DNA of 64,000 nt from Flavobacterium frigidimaris (GTDB lineage: Bacteria > Bacteroidota > Bacteroidia > Flavobacteriales > Flavobacteriaceae), in contig FQWG01000008.1 of the NCBI GenBank assembly GCA_900129595.1, forward strand, positions 1 to 64,000, given 5' to 3'. The notes below the pieces were generated by a model. That model was not told where the DNA came from, searched no databases, and was given only the letters and a program-made list of their open reading frames with translations. Both the position numbers and the translations under genes were made by a program. This document shows positions 1 to 8,790 of this stretch, piece after piece; position 1 is the stretch's first letter, and each line of letters begins with the position of its first letter.

Positions 1-2
1 GT

Positions 3-110
3 TATGCTTCAGAACGAAAACCTGGAATAACTACATTTTGGATTGGAGTGCAAAAATTCACCTCAATTATGCAAGGATGGCAACTATTCCAAGATATGTC
101 CAGACGGTAG
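3..110 (+). pseudogene. 3' end of a gene, possibly a transposase tail (partial)
   Basis: An open frame runs in from the left edge and gives 35 residues before a TAG stop. It contains an R-K-P-G-I stretch, a G-W-Q-L-F segment and ends in basic residues (D-M-S-R-R). The pattern of an RKPG segment and a GW segment near a basic C-terminus recalls the end of IS4-like transposases, but this is recognition by eye on very little sequence. The rest of the gene is outside the window, so it cannot be said whether it is intact. The non-coding stretch after it (to about 160) could hold the element's right end, but no second inverted repeat can be seen to confirm this. Confidence 0.35.
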
Positions 111-208
111 ACTCCCATCGGGGCTAGATTAGAGTTTTTTGTTTTTATAAGAACTCTTTTCCAAACCCGACAGGTTTTAAAAAACTATCAGGTTTACAGC
201 AAACTATC

Positions 209-239
209 TTTGCCAAAGATTTTCACAAACTTTGGCAAA
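209..239. repeat. 10-bp perfect inverted repeat
   Basis: TTTGCCAAAG at 209-218 is matched by its exact reverse complement CTTTGGCAAA at 230-239, with an 11-base loop. Neither side is followed by a run of T on the matching strand, so it is not a convincing intrinsic terminator. It lies between the partial gene at the left edge and the terminator of the next gene. Confidence 0.5.
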
Positions 240-281
240 AACCTGAAACCTGAAACAAAATTAAAAACCTACTCAAATAAA

Positions 282-311
282 AAAGGCACAAAACCCAAGT
301 TTCATGCCTTT
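282..311 (-). terminator. Intrinsic terminator of the 160-aa gene
   Basis: AAAGGCA (282-288) pairs with TGCCTTT (305-311), and an inner AAAC/GTTT pair closes a four-base loop after a symmetric CA/CA internal bulge. Read on the minus strand, the stem is followed by a T-rich run (the A-run at 277-284 on the plus strand). It sits just past the stop codon of the minus-strand gene ending at 333. Confidence 0.65.
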
Positions 312-332
312 CAAATATTATATAAACTCTTC

Positions 333-815
333 CTAGAAAAATCTACTATGCCAACTGTCAGCAGCAGGAACTTCCCAAGATTCGTTGTATTCTTCAATGT
401 TGTTTACAAGATTATTAAAAACAATCGTATTCTCAGATACTGATTTATCTTTAACCATTTTCTTGAAATCAATTAATGGTTTGTGCGCGATATGTTCACC
501 TAGTTTAAAAGTAACATTCATTTTATCTAATAAATCAACGTTGTACTTTTTCTCTAAACTCTGAATAAATTCGACAGAACTATCAATAGAACATCCCGTA
601 GCCGCCTGCACATCCTGATTTACAGCCAGAATAATAAATCGGTTGTATTTTAATTGATACGAGGCTTCTAAACTTGTTCCGTGAGCTGCCCAGCCTTCCA
701 CAAAAGCTTTCAGGTCAGTTTCTATTTCAGAAAATTCTTCCTCAGAAAATTTTCTGTTCGATTGATAAATCCAAATTTTGGACTCACCAGGTAAATCTTC
801 AAAAGGTATATACAT
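333..815 (-). CDS. Conserved 160-aa Flavobacteriia protein of unknown function
   Basis: This cytoplasmic-looking protein has no signal peptide and no membrane segment. Close relatives in flavobacteria are often labelled 'ABC transporter ATPase', but no Walker A (GxxxxGKS/T), signature or Walker B motif is visible, so that label is not supported by the sequence. It starts M-Y-I-P-F-E-D-L-P and ends with a W-H-S-R-F-F tail; most of it is mixed alpha/beta. It is the last gene of a minus-strand series after two Fe-S proteins, separated from them by a 101-base stretch of short repeats, and is followed by its own hairpin terminator. The family identity is fairly sure; the function is unknown. Confidence 0.75.
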   Translation of the reverse strand: MYIPFEDLPGESKIWIYQSNRKFSEEEFSEIETDLKAFVEGWAAHGTSLEASYQLKYNRFIILAVNQDVQAATGCSIDSSVEFIQSLEKKYNVDLLDKMNVTFKLGEHIAHKPLIDFKKMVKDKSVSENTIVFNNLVNNIEEYNESWEVPAADSWHSRFF

Positions 816-816
816 T

Positions 817-915
817 TAATTTTAGATTTTAGATTGTTGATTTTAGATTCAAAAGTAGTTTCAGGTTTCAGGTTTCAAGTTAAAAAACTTAGAACCTTAG
901 TAACTTAGAACCTTT
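817..915. repeat. Cluster of short heptamer-like repeats
   Basis: This spacer consists almost entirely of short repeated words: TTTTAGA-type units at about 821-850, GTTTCAGG / TTTCAGG / TTTCAAG units at 858-881, then a doubled CTTAGAACCTT-like word up to 915. Related words recur on the opposite strand at 240-256 (CCTGAAA twice) and near 8642-8660 and 8705-8719. The near 7-base period is visible directly; its meaning is not known. Confidence 0.6.
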
Positions 916-916
916 C

Positions 917-1708
917 TTAAAGATCTTGTGCATTAGCAATTAACTCAGCGATGTCCATCACTTTTACCTGTCCCTCTTTCTCCTTGTGTTTAATACCATC
1001 TGTCAGCATCGTATTGCAAAACGGACAACCCGCTGCAATAATATCCGGCTGAACTGCCAAAGCATCTTCTGTACGCTCTACATTCACTTCTTTGTTTCCC
1101 GGTTCGGCATCTTTAAACATTTGTGCTCCACCTGCTCCACAACATAATCCGTTAGCTTTTGAGCGTTTCATTTCGACTAATTCAACATCAAGTTTTTCGA
1201 TTAAATCTCTTGGCGCTTCATAAATCTTATTGGCTCTTCCTAAATAACAAGGATCATGAAAAGTAATGCGTTTTCCTTTAAACTGACCACCTTCAATAGT
1301 TAGTCTTCCATCATCGATCAACGACTTCAGGAACTCAGTATGGTGAACTACTTCATACTGACCACCTAATTCAGGATATTCGTTCTTTAAAGTATTAAAA
1401 CAATGCGGACAAGCGGTAACAATTTTTTTAGCTTCATAAGCATTCAAAACCTCGATATTCATCATGGCCTGCATCTGAAACAAAAATTCATTTCCGGCAC
1501 GTTTTGCAGGATCTCCTGTACAACTCTCTTCTGTACCCAGAACTGCAAAAGAAACATTGGTACGATTTAGAATTCGCACAAATGCTTTTGTTATTTTCTT
1601 TGCTCTATCATCAAAACTTCCCGCACAACCCACCCAAAACAAAACTTCTGGTTGTTTTCCTTCGGCCAGCATTTCTGCCATTGTTGGTACTACTAAACTT
1701 TCTGACAT
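917..1708 (-). CDS. CCG-domain (Fe-S)-binding protein, HdrB/LutA/GlpC-like
   Basis: A 263-aa soluble protein with two cysteine-rich CCG modules. The first uses C28, C63 and C100-x-x-C103 (in a T-A-C-P-H-C-F-N context). The second uses H-D-P-C154, the double cysteine C189-C190 in G-L-C-C-G-A-G-G, and C228-x-x-C231. Such modules bind non-cubane or cubane Fe-S clusters in heterodisulfide reductase HdrB/HdrD and in the lactate or glycerol-3-phosphate oxidoreductase subunits LutA and GlpC. Its upstream neighbour is a membrane protein with two [4Fe-4S] motifs, so the two probably form one membrane-bound electron-transfer complex. The electron donor and acceptor cannot be told from the sequence. Confidence 0.88.
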   Translation of the reverse strand: MSESLVVPTMAEMLAEGKQPEVLFWVGCAGSFDDRAKKITKAFVRILNRTNVSFAVLGTEESCTGDPAKRAGNEFLFQMQAMMNIEVLNAYEAKKIVTACPHCFNTLKNEYPELGGQYEVVHHTEFLKSLIDDGRLTIEGGQFKGKRITFHDPCYLGRANKIYEAPRDLIEKLDVELVEMKRSKANGLCCGAGGAQMFKDAEPGNKEVNVERTEDALAVQPDIIAAGCPFCNTMLTDGIKHKEKEGQVKVMDIAELIANAQDL

Positions 1709-1841
1709 CTCTTTTTATTGTTAAATCGGTTAATGGTTTATTTGGTTAATCGCTCTCATGACATAACCTTTTTACTAACTAAACCGAAATTTATTTTTTT
1801 TGATCGATTAAACAGTTAAACAAATAACCTTTTAAACTATT

Positions 1842-3179
1842 TTAATTCTCATTCTTCCAATTCAACCTGTCTTGCTGATTGTATTGCCAAGGCGCTCCAT
1901 TATTTTCGATATTCGTCATCATCGCATTTAGCGGCATCGGAGCAGCACTTTGTTCCATCACCAGATAACGACGCATGTCCATAATAATAGACAACGGACT
2001 AATATTTACAGGACACTCTTCTACACATGCATTACAGGATGTACAGGCCCATAATTCTTCGGGAGTAATATAATCGTTTAATAATGTTTTGTTATCGGGA
2101 ACAAAAACACCTTTATTGGCATCTATATTTTTTCCTACTTCCTGCAAACGATCTCTTGTATCCATCATAATCTTACGAGGAGACAATTTTTTACCCGTCT
2201 GATTTGCCGGACATGCTGATGTACAACGGCCACATTCCGTACACGTATAAGCATTTAACAACTGAACCCAGTTTAAATCCTGAATATCACTGGCTCCAAA
2301 CTTGGCCGGAGCAGCGTTTTCATCTACCGGAGCTGCCGCAAAAGGGTCAGCATTTGGATCCATCATTAATTTGACCTCTTTGGTAACCGAAGCTAAATTA
2401 TCAAACTGTCCTTCCGGATTTAAGTTTGCAAAATATGTATTTGGGAAAGCCAAAAGGATGTGTAAGTGTTTTGAGAAGTACAAATAGTTCATAAAAACTA
2501 AAATACCTGCAATATGCAGCCACCAAAAAACCTCAAACAATAATGCAACCAATTCGTTTGACATTCCGTTAAACATTGGTGCAATAAACTGACTTATTGG
2601 AAAACTTCCTGCTTTATGAAAATGCGAAAATCCTCCCGGAACATTTTGCAGATGCAAATCTGAAGCATTCATCAATAAGAATAAAAGCATCAAAACTGTT
2701 TCGAAGTAAAGAATATAATTGGCGTCACTTTTAGGAAATCCGTTTAAGTCTGAATTGATAAAACGTTTTAACCTGATCACATTTCTTCTGATCCAGAAAA
2801 CTACAACCGCAAAAATTACAAGTAGTGCCAATATTTCAAAAGAAGCAATCAAAACATCATAAACCACTCCTAAATAAGGAGCAAAAATTCTATGGGTTCC
2901 AAACAATCCATCAATAATAATTTCGATCAATTCGATATTAATGATTATAAAACCTACGTATACAAAAATATGAAGTATTCCGGCTACAGGGCGTCTCACC
3001 ATTTTTGACTGCCCAAGAGCAATCAATGCCATGTTTTTCCAACGTGCTTTAGAATTATCTTTTCGATTTACATCTACTCCTAAATTAATGTTTCGGATGA
3101 TTTTTTTTACGCTCGATGCAAAAAAACCGAAACCTATTATAAGGAGTATCGCGAATAAAATATTATCTAAATAACTCAT
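1842..3179 (-). CDS. Membrane (Fe-S)-binding protein with two [4Fe-4S] motifs
   Basis: A 445-aa protein. The first 250 residues contain about five hydrophobic segments, beginning at residues 4-22, and look like the membrane cytochrome-b/HdrE/NarI type of anchor. The C-terminal third is soluble and carries two ferredoxin motifs: C313-x2-C316-x2-C319-x3-C323-P and C379-x2-C382-x2-C385-x3-C389-P. This is the layout of HdrC/GlpC-type quinone-linked Fe-S subunits fused to a membrane anchor. It overlaps nothing, but lies only two bases downstream of the MlaD-like gene and is followed after 133 bases by the CCG-domain partner. Haem ligation in the anchor is likely but the histidines cannot be assigned with confidence. 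The substrate is unknown. Confidence 0.85.
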   Translation of the reverse strand: MSYLDNILFAILLIIGFGFFASSVKKIIRNINLGVDVNRKDNSKARWKNMALIALGQSKMVRRPVAGILHIFVYVGFIIINIELIEIIIDGLFGTHRIFAPYLGVVYDVLIASFEILALLVIFAVVVFWIRRNVIRLKRFINSDLNGFPKSDANYILYFETVLMLLFLLMNASDLHLQNVPGGFSHFHKAGSFPISQFIAPMFNGMSNELVALLFEVFWWLHIAGILVFMNYLYFSKHLHILLAFPNTYFANLNPEGQFDNLASVTKEVKLMMDPNADPFAAAPVDENAAPAKFGASDIQDLNWVQLLNAYTCTECGRCTSACPANQTGKKLSPRKIMMDTRDRLQEVGKNIDANKGVFVPDNKTLLNDYITPEELWACTSCNACVEECPVNISPLSIIMDMRRYLVMEQSAAPMPLNAMMTNIENNGAPWQYNQQDRLNWKNEN

Positions 3180-3181
3180 TC

Positions 3182-4171
3182 TTATTCTTTTTTAGTAGTT
3201 GAATCTGCCTCTTCTGCCGGCGCCACGTATGGTTTATTTTTCTTTCCAAAAAGAGAAACATTTACATAACGTGTTGGGTACAAACGAACGTCTTGCAATA
3301 ACAGCTCTAACTCTTTTGAAGTTTTAGCCAAATTATTATACAATGCATCATCGTTTAATAATTTTCCTGCAGTACCTTTTCCTGAGTTTAAGTTACTCAT
3401 AATACCGTCTACTTTTGCCAGTGTCTGGTTTAGGTTTCTAACTGTTTTTCCTAAATCAGCTTTGCTTAAAGAATCCGATATTTTATTAAAGTTACCTGAC
3501 ATTTTATTAAAGTTTGTCACTACACCGTTGATCTGACCTTTATTAGTATCTAAGATCGTATTAAGAGTTCCGGAAGCTCTGTGAAACTGCTCCATAGTCT
3601 GACTCAATTCAGCTAATGATTTTTTCAGATCTTCCTGACCTTTTTTATCCAAAACATTATTTAATCCGGAAACCAGCGTATTAATATTAAGAAGCATTAA
3701 ATCTAATTTTTGCTGAATAGGCTCAATTTTACCTCCTAAAGATTCTGTTAATCCCAATTCAACAACAGATTCAAGTGTCTGACCATCAACAGCAGGGTCT
3801 TTATCCGCAAGGTTAGGAATAATCTTAATTTGTTTTCCTCCAATTAAACTTGGTGAATACAAAGCTGCTTTACTTGTTTTAGAAATTGGAAAATCTGTTT
3901 TTAACTGAAGTTCCACCAGTAATTTACCGGTTACTTCATTTATTTTGATTTTACTTACTTTACCTATTGAAAGTCCATTTATAGTAACGGGTGCTGATGC
4001 TGACAAATCTTCAACATTATCATATTCTACATATAATGTCTGGTAATTTGTAAAAAGGTCTTTGCCTTTTAGAAAACTATAGCCCCAAATAAATAATAAA
4101 ATCGACGCGATGACTAAAATAGCCGTTTTAATTTCTCTTGTTAGTTTCAAAATTCTTAGTGTTTTGTACAA
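3182..4171 (-). CDS. MlaD/MCE family lipid-transfer protein
   Basis: A 329-aa protein with one N-terminal membrane anchor (about residues 17-34) followed by an MCE domain at about 38-120, recognisable by the Y-D-N-V-E-D-L-S-x-S-A-P-V-x-I-N-G-L-x-I-G-K-V pattern. The rest is a long helical region, with repeated L-N-x-x-L-x-K heptad-like segments, ending in a short basic and acidic tail. MlaD-like proteins form periplasmic hexameric rings that move phospholipids between the inner and outer membrane with an MlaE/MlaF transporter; no mlaE or mlaF is next to it here. It sits 30 bases after the amidase gene and 2 bases before the Fe-S membrane protein, suggesting a joint transcript. Confidence 0.85.
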   Translation of the reverse strand: MYKTLRILKLTREIKTAILVIASILLFIWGYSFLKGKDLFTNYQTLYVEYDNVEDLSASAPVTINGLSIGKVSKIKINEVTGKLLVELQLKTDFPISKTSKAALYSPSLIGGKQIKIIPNLADKDPAVDGQTLESVVELGLTESLGGKIEPIQQKLDLMLLNINTLVSGLNNVLDKKGQEDLKKSLAELSQTMEQFHRASGTLNTILDTNKGQINGVVTNFNKMSGNFNKISDSLSKADLGKTVRNLNQTLAKVDGIMSNLNSGKGTAGKLLNDDALYNNLAKTSKELELLLQDVRLYPTRYVNVSLFGKKNKPYVAPAEEADSTTKKE

Positions 4172-4201
4172 AATTAATATAAATATTCGAACAAAAGGCT
4201 A

Positions 4202-5329
4202 TTATTTAATCGCCTCTTGAATACTGATTTTCTCTCCGTCTTTATTTGCAATTAAAAAAGCAGCTCCATATCCTTTATCTTTAGCTTCTTCCAAATATTT
4301 TTTGGCCGTTGCATAATCCGAAGTTTCCTGATAGAAATATTTGTAAATATTGTTTTCGTACAACATTGTTATATTTTTAAGTCCTTTAAAGTTTTTAGGT
4401 TCAAGTGGTGTTTTTTTGATGCTGGCAATAAGCTGTACTTTAAAGAAAATACCTTTTGGCGCATTCTTGGCAACTGCAGCACTTTCGACAATTTTATTTT
4501 TTACGGGAGTAGAAGTATCTTTTACTGGTCTTGCTTCAATAGCTTCATTCGATCCTGTACCAAAATATTCTTTTTTATAACTTATAATGGCTTCTGCAAT
4601 GGCTTTTGCAACGTCATTTTGTCCGTCTTCTGAATTTAGGATATTTCCTTCAGTAGGATTCGAGATAAATCCGGTTTCTACTAAAACTCTTGGCATATAA
4701 GCTTTATGAAGTACCATAAATGGTGCTTGTTTTACTCCGCCTTGTCTTAACTTTTTTCCCAGTTTTTCAAAATTATCTTCAATTTTACTTGCCAGTGAGA
4801 TACTATTGTCTAAATATTCTTCCTGCATTAAGGTCATTCCAATCATTGATTCGGGCGAATTAGGATCGTAACCTTCATATTTACGTTTGTAATCTTTCTC
4901 TAAAGTAATTACGGAGTTCTCTTTTTTCGCCGCTTCAAGATTGGATGCTATTTTACTTAAACCCATTACATAAGTCTCAGTTCCGTCAGCAGCGGTATTT
5001 TTGTTTGCATTACAGTGAATTGATACAAAAATATTCGAATTGGCTCTGTTTGCAATATTGGCTCTTTCAACTAAATCAATAAAAACATCTGTTTTACGGG
5101 TATAAATGACATTGACATTTGGAGTCGCCTCTAAAATTTTCCCCACTTTTAGAACAATAGCCAAAGCAATATTTTTTTCGATCCGTCCGCTGTAAACAGC
5201 GCCAAAGTCATGATCTCCATGCCCGGCATCAAGCGTCACCTTAAAAACATTTGACTGGCTGTAGGCACAAAAAGACGATATCATTAGAAAAAAAGTAAAT
5301 ATTACTTTAATTTTGTTAAATATATTCAT
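4202..5329 (-). CDS. N-acetylmuramoyl-L-alanine amidase with C-terminal SPOR-like domain
   Basis: An exported cell-wall amidase that cuts the bond between N-acetylmuramic acid and L-alanine. The Amidase_3 domain shows L-D-A-G-H-G-D-H-D (first zinc histidine), a glutamate in the S-G-R-I-E-K-N-I segment, S-I-H-C-N-A-N (second histidine) and V-E-T-G-F-I-S-N (catalytic glutamate). The last 80 residues, from F-K-V-Q-L-I-A-S, look like a SPOR domain, which binds denuded glycan strands at division sites. The frame is open to 5395, but I place the start at the ATG at 5327-5329 because it gives a clean signal peptide (M-N-I-F-N-K-I-K then a hydrophobic core ending near C-A-Y-S-Q) and 375 aa. The gene is divergent from lptD. 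Confidence 0.88.
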   Translation of the reverse strand: MNIFNKIKVIFTFFLMISSFCAYSQSNVFKVTLDAGHGDHDFGAVYSGRIEKNIALAIVLKVGKILEATPNVNVIYTRKTDVFIDLVERANIANRANSNIFVSIHCNANKNTAADGTETYVMGLSKIASNLEAAKKENSVITLEKDYKRKYEGYDPNSPESMIGMTLMQEEYLDNSISLASKIEDNFEKLGKKLRQGGVKQAPFMVLHKAYMPRVLVETGFISNPTEGNILNSEDGQNDVAKAIAEAIISYKKEYFGTGSNEAIEARPVKDTSTPVKNKIVESAAVAKNAPKGIFFKVQLIASIKKTPLEPKNFKGLKNITMLYENNIYKYFYQETSDYATAKKYLEEAKDKGYGAAFLIANKDGEKISIQEAIK

Positions 5330-5462
5330 AAATCTAAAAGTTAATTTTAATAAAACGTAACTGCTATAATTTTTACAATTGATTATTTTTGCCAAAAAAT
5401 TATATGTAAGTTTGACATGTCAAAAAACAAGCCATAATTTTACAAAAATAGCATTTAAACCT

Positions 5463-8135
5463 TTGCATACAAACTTATTTAATATCGTTTTATTATCATT
5501 TTTCCTAACATTAGGATGTGGTAATTTATATTCGCAAGAGATAAAAAACAAAAAAAAACCTTTACCAGCTGTAAAACAAACAGATAAACCCAAAACTGTT
5601 GTTACAGATGACGTGCCTCCTATTGTTGTTGACACTATAAAATTGGATACGGTAAAAGCCAAAAAGAACATTTTAGATGCCGTTACTAAGTACAAAGCTA
5701 AGGATTATGCTAAGTACGATAAGAAAGCTAAGACGCTTACTTTATACAACGAGGCAGAATTATACTACAAGGATGTAGAGCTAAAATCCGGAATTATTGT
5801 TTTAAATCTGGAAAAAGATGAAGTTTATGCAGGACGTATAAAAGATTCTGCCGGAGTTTTGACGCAATATCCCAATTTTAAACAGGGCGCAAGTGAAGTT
5901 CAGCCCGATTCTATCCGTTTTAATTTTAAAACTAAAAAAGCTTTAATCTATAATTCAAGGACAGAACAGGGAGAATTTAAAATAAAAGCTGCCATTACCA
6001 AAAAGGAAAATGACTCTGTTTACTTTTTAAAAGGCGCTCGTTTTACCACTTCAAAAGATATCGACGATCCGGAATACTATTTCCAGACCAACAAAGTAAA
6101 ATTTATTCCTGGCAAAAAGGTAATCACAGGTTTAACGAATATGGTTATTGCTGATGTACCTACTCCTCTTGCCCTGCCTTTTGCTTATTTCCCAATGAGC
6201 CAGGAAAAAAGTGTTTCAGGTATTATCATACCTAGTTACAATGACTCTAATACCAGAGGTTTTTCGTTGCAGAATATGGGATACTATTTTGCTCTGAGCG
6301 AGAATTATGACTTAACGGTTCTGGCAGATTACTATACCAATGGTAGTTACGCCATGCGTTTTGAATCATCATACGCAGAAAGATATAAGTACAGAGGAAA
6401 TCTTAACGTTCGTTTTGAAAATTTAATCAGCAGTGAGCGTGGTTATCCCGACTATAGCAAACAAAGCATTTATAATATTCAGTGGTCACACTCAAAAGAT
6501 ACAAAGTCGAATCCTAATTCGAGTTTTTCTGCTTCTGTAAATATGGGTAGCAGTAAATACTTCAAACGATCTATTAATCAGGCAAACATAGGTTCGAACC
6601 TGAACAATACGCTAAGTTCCTCGATCTCCTACAACAAAACTTTTAACACTATTCCGCAGGCGCGTATCTCGTTAACAGCAACGCACCAACAAAATACACA
6701 AACAGAAGAAATACTGATGACCTTGCCGGCTTTGCAAGCCAGTGTCGATCGTGTATATCCGTTTGTTGGAAAAGATGGTGTTAAAAAAGGATTCATAAAA
6801 AACATCAACTTACAATATAACTTAAGCGGTAAAAACAATTTCAAAACAACAGATTCATTGTTTTTTAAACCACAAATGTTCAGGGATGCTCAAATAGGAA
6901 TGCAGCATAGTATTCCGATTAGTACTAACTTTAAAGTATTCAAATATTTTAGTGCCGGTGCATCTACCAATTATCAGGAAACGTGGGTAACTAAAACAAT
7001 CGACAGAAACTACGACAATTCTCAGGGTAAAGTCGTAGACAATGTTGTAAACGGATTTGACGCTTACAGAACTTATAATTTCAGTACCAACTTAGGAACT
7101 ACCATTTACGGTACATTCAATTTTGGAGACGACAAAAGAATTCAGTCTATTCGTCACGTCATGCGTCCAACTGTTACTTATTCTTATACTCCAAGTTTCG
7201 ACCAGTATTATAACAATTATACTGTTGACGCTTCAGGAAGAATTTCTACGTACTCAAGATTCGACGGCGGTATTTTTGGAGCTCCCGGAAAAAGCAACTC
7301 AAACATTGTATCATTTGCATTGAGCAACACTTTTGAAGCCAAAGTAAGAGACAGGGACAGCACAAAAACGGAACCTAAAAAAATAATGCTGCTGAACAAC
7401 TTAAACTTCAGCACCAGTTATAATTTTAATGCTGACGGAAAAGAAACCTTAGCATGGCAACCGGTTCTTGTAAGTGGTGGAACTCAATTTTTTGACAATA
7501 AAATGAATGTCAATTTTGGTGCAACACTAGATCCTTACGCAATCGATAATGGCGGAAAAAGAATCAGCACTTACAACATCGAGAATGGCGGAAGCTTGTT
7601 CAGAATGACGAGTGCTAACGTAACTTTAAATTACTCTTTCTCGAATAAGGGATCCGGAAAGGACCAGGATAACAAACAAAGCGAGCGGAATGGTGGTCGT
7701 AAGGATGATTTATTTGGAACAAACACGGACTTAAATGACAGCCGAAACAGTCAGTTTGCAAATGAAAAAGATGACGATACGGATGTAATCACTGAATTTT
7801 TTAATTCTAAGATCCCATGGGATATGACAATGGCATATTCGCTGACGTATTCGAACGTAAACCGTGAAAATAAAATTACCGGAAACTCTATTATGATTTC
7901 TGCCAATATGGATATTACCCCAAAATGGAAGGGCGGAATTTCGACAGGTTATGATTTGGTACAAAAGGGGGTTACTTTTACTCAGTTCCGTTTCGAAAGA
8001 GATTTGTTAAGCTGGAGGATGGCTTTTAACTGGAGTCCGCTTGGATTAAACTCAAACTGGAACTTCTTTATCGGAATTAAATCAGGAATGCTTAGCGATA
8101 TCAAATGGAACAAACGCAGTACTTCTAATCGCTAA
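5463..8135 (+). CDS. lptD: LptD-like outer-membrane LPS assembly protein
   Basis: A large outer-membrane beta-barrel protein of the Bacteroidota LptD type, which places lipopolysaccharide in the outer leaflet. An N-terminal OstA-like region (about residues 60-220 of the product) precedes a long barrel rich in alternating aromatic strands. No ATG lies near the 5' end: in-frame TTG codons are at 5379, 5412 and 5463. I choose 5463 because it gives a compact signal peptide (H-T-N-L-F-N-I-V-L-L-S-F-F-L-T-L) and 890 aa; with 5379 the protein would be 918 aa with a long leader unlike a signal peptide. A TATTTTTG box at 5384-5391 fits a promoter that would start transcription after 5379, but its upstream TTG is not evident. 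Divergent from the amidase gene. Confidence 0.85.
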   Translation: MHTNLFNIVLLSFFLTLGCGNLYSQEIKNKKKPLPAVKQTDKPKTVVTDDVPPIVVDTIKLDTVKAKKNILDAVTKYKAKDYAKYDKKAKTLTLYNEAELYYKDVELKSGIIVLNLEKDEVYAGRIKDSAGVLTQYPNFKQGASEVQPDSIRFNFKTKKALIYNSRTEQGEFKIKAAITKKENDSVYFLKGARFTTSKDIDDPEYYFQTNKVKFIPGKKVITGLTNMVIADVPTPLALPFAYFPMSQEKSVSGIIIPSYNDSNTRGFSLQNMGYYFALSENYDLTVLADYYTNGSYAMRFESSYAERYKYRGNLNVRFENLISSERGYPDYSKQSIYNIQWSHSKDTKSNPNSSFSASVNMGSSKYFKRSINQANIGSNLNNTLSSSISYNKTFNTIPQARISLTATHQQNTQTEEILMTLPALQASVDRVYPFVGKDGVKKGFIKNINLQYNLSGKNNFKTTDSLFFKPQMFRDAQIGMQHSIPISTNFKVFKYFSAGASTNYQETWVTKTIDRNYDNSQGKVVDNVVNGFDAYRTYNFSTNLGTTIYGTFNFGDDKRIQSIRHVMRPTVTYSYTPSFDQYYNNYTVDASGRISTYSRFDGGIFGAPGKSNSNIVSFALSNTFEAKVRDRDSTKTEPKKIMLLNNLNFSTSYNFNADGKETLAWQPVLVSGGTQFFDNKMNVNFGATLDPYAIDNGGKRISTYNIENGGSLFRMTSANVTLNYSFSNKGSGKDQDNKQSERNGGRKDDLFGTNTDLNDSRNSQFANEKDDDTDVITEFFNSKIPWDMTMAYSLTYSNVNRENKITGNSIMISANMDITPKWKGGISTGYDLVQKGVTFTQFRFERDLLSWRMAFNWSPLGLNSNWNFFIGIKSGMLSDIKWNKRSTSNR

Positions 8136-8253
8136 TACTGCTTTGCTGAACATATAATCTTTTTAGATTGTTTTAAAATTAAGTATAAGTATTTAACCTT
8201 ACTTTTATAATCATCTTTTACAACTTCAATTTAGTATTTTAAAAACTATTGCT

Positions 8254-8634
8254 ATGAAAAAAATCATCTTTACAGACAAAGCTCCTGCTCCAATTGGCCC
8301 ATATAACCAAGCTGTATTGTCAGGAAACACACTTTATGCTTCTGGTCAGATTGCTATAAATCCTGCATCGGGAGAAATCATTACAGACAATATCAACGAC
8401 GAAACTACTCAGGTAATGCAAAATATTGCTGCTATTCTGGAAGCCGCAAACATGACTTTTGAAAATGTGGTAAAAGCAACTATTTTTATTATGGACATGA
8501 ATAATTTTGCCGCCATAAATACTGTCTACGGATCTTATTTTGACGAAAAAACGGCTCCTGCGCGCGAGACAGTTCAGGTTGCTTGTTTGCCAAAAAATGT
8601 AAACGTAGAGATTTCTATAATTGCTGTGCAATAA
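8254..8634 (+). CDS. ridA: RidA family enamine/imine deaminase
   Basis: A 126-aa protein of the usual RidA (YjgF/YER057c) length. RidA hydrolyses reactive 2-aminoacrylate and related enamines produced by PLP-dependent enzymes, protecting other enzymes from damage. Visible family features are A-P-x-P-I-G-P-Y-N-Q-A near the N-terminus, G-Q-I-A-I-N-P, and P-A-R-E-T-V-Q-V-A-x-L-P with the substrate-binding arginine at R104, followed by the terminal V-E-I-S-I-I-A-V strand. ATG at 8254 gives the full-length protein. It follows lptD after 118 bases on the same strand and ends before a strong terminator at 8736-8763. Confidence 0.95.
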   Translation: MKKIIFTDKAPAPIGPYNQAVLSGNTLYASGQIAINPASGEIITDNINDETTQVMQNIAAILEAANMTFENVVKATIFIMDMNNFAAINTVYGSYFDEKTAPARETVQVACLPKNVNVEISIIAVQ

Positions 8635-8735
8635 AAAAATTGTTTCAAGTTTCAGGTTTATCACTTTGAACTAAATTTTAAGCGGATAATTATCGAACAG
8701 AACAACTTGAAACATGAAATGGTTAAACAAAAAAA

Positions 8736-8763
8736 AACCGTTACAAATAATATTGTAACGGTT
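8736..8763. terminator. Bidirectional intrinsic terminator between ridA and mgsA
   Basis: AACCGTTACAA (8736-8746) pairs perfectly over 11 bp with TTGTAACGGTT (8753-8763) around a six-base loop. It is flanked by an A-run on the left and a T-run on the right, so it works in both directions. It separates the convergent genes ridA (plus) and mgsA (minus). Confidence 0.92.
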
Positions 8764-8790
8764 TTTTTTTATATCAAAAATAGAAATTCT

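Noticed and set aside
209..239. Terminator at the left edge
   Set aside because: The stem is perfect but lacks a T-run on either strand, so it is kept only as an inverted repeat.
333..815. Label 'ABC transporter ATPase' for the 160-aa protein
   Set aside because: No Walker A, ABC signature or Walker B motif is visible, and the protein is too short for a complete nucleotide-binding domain.
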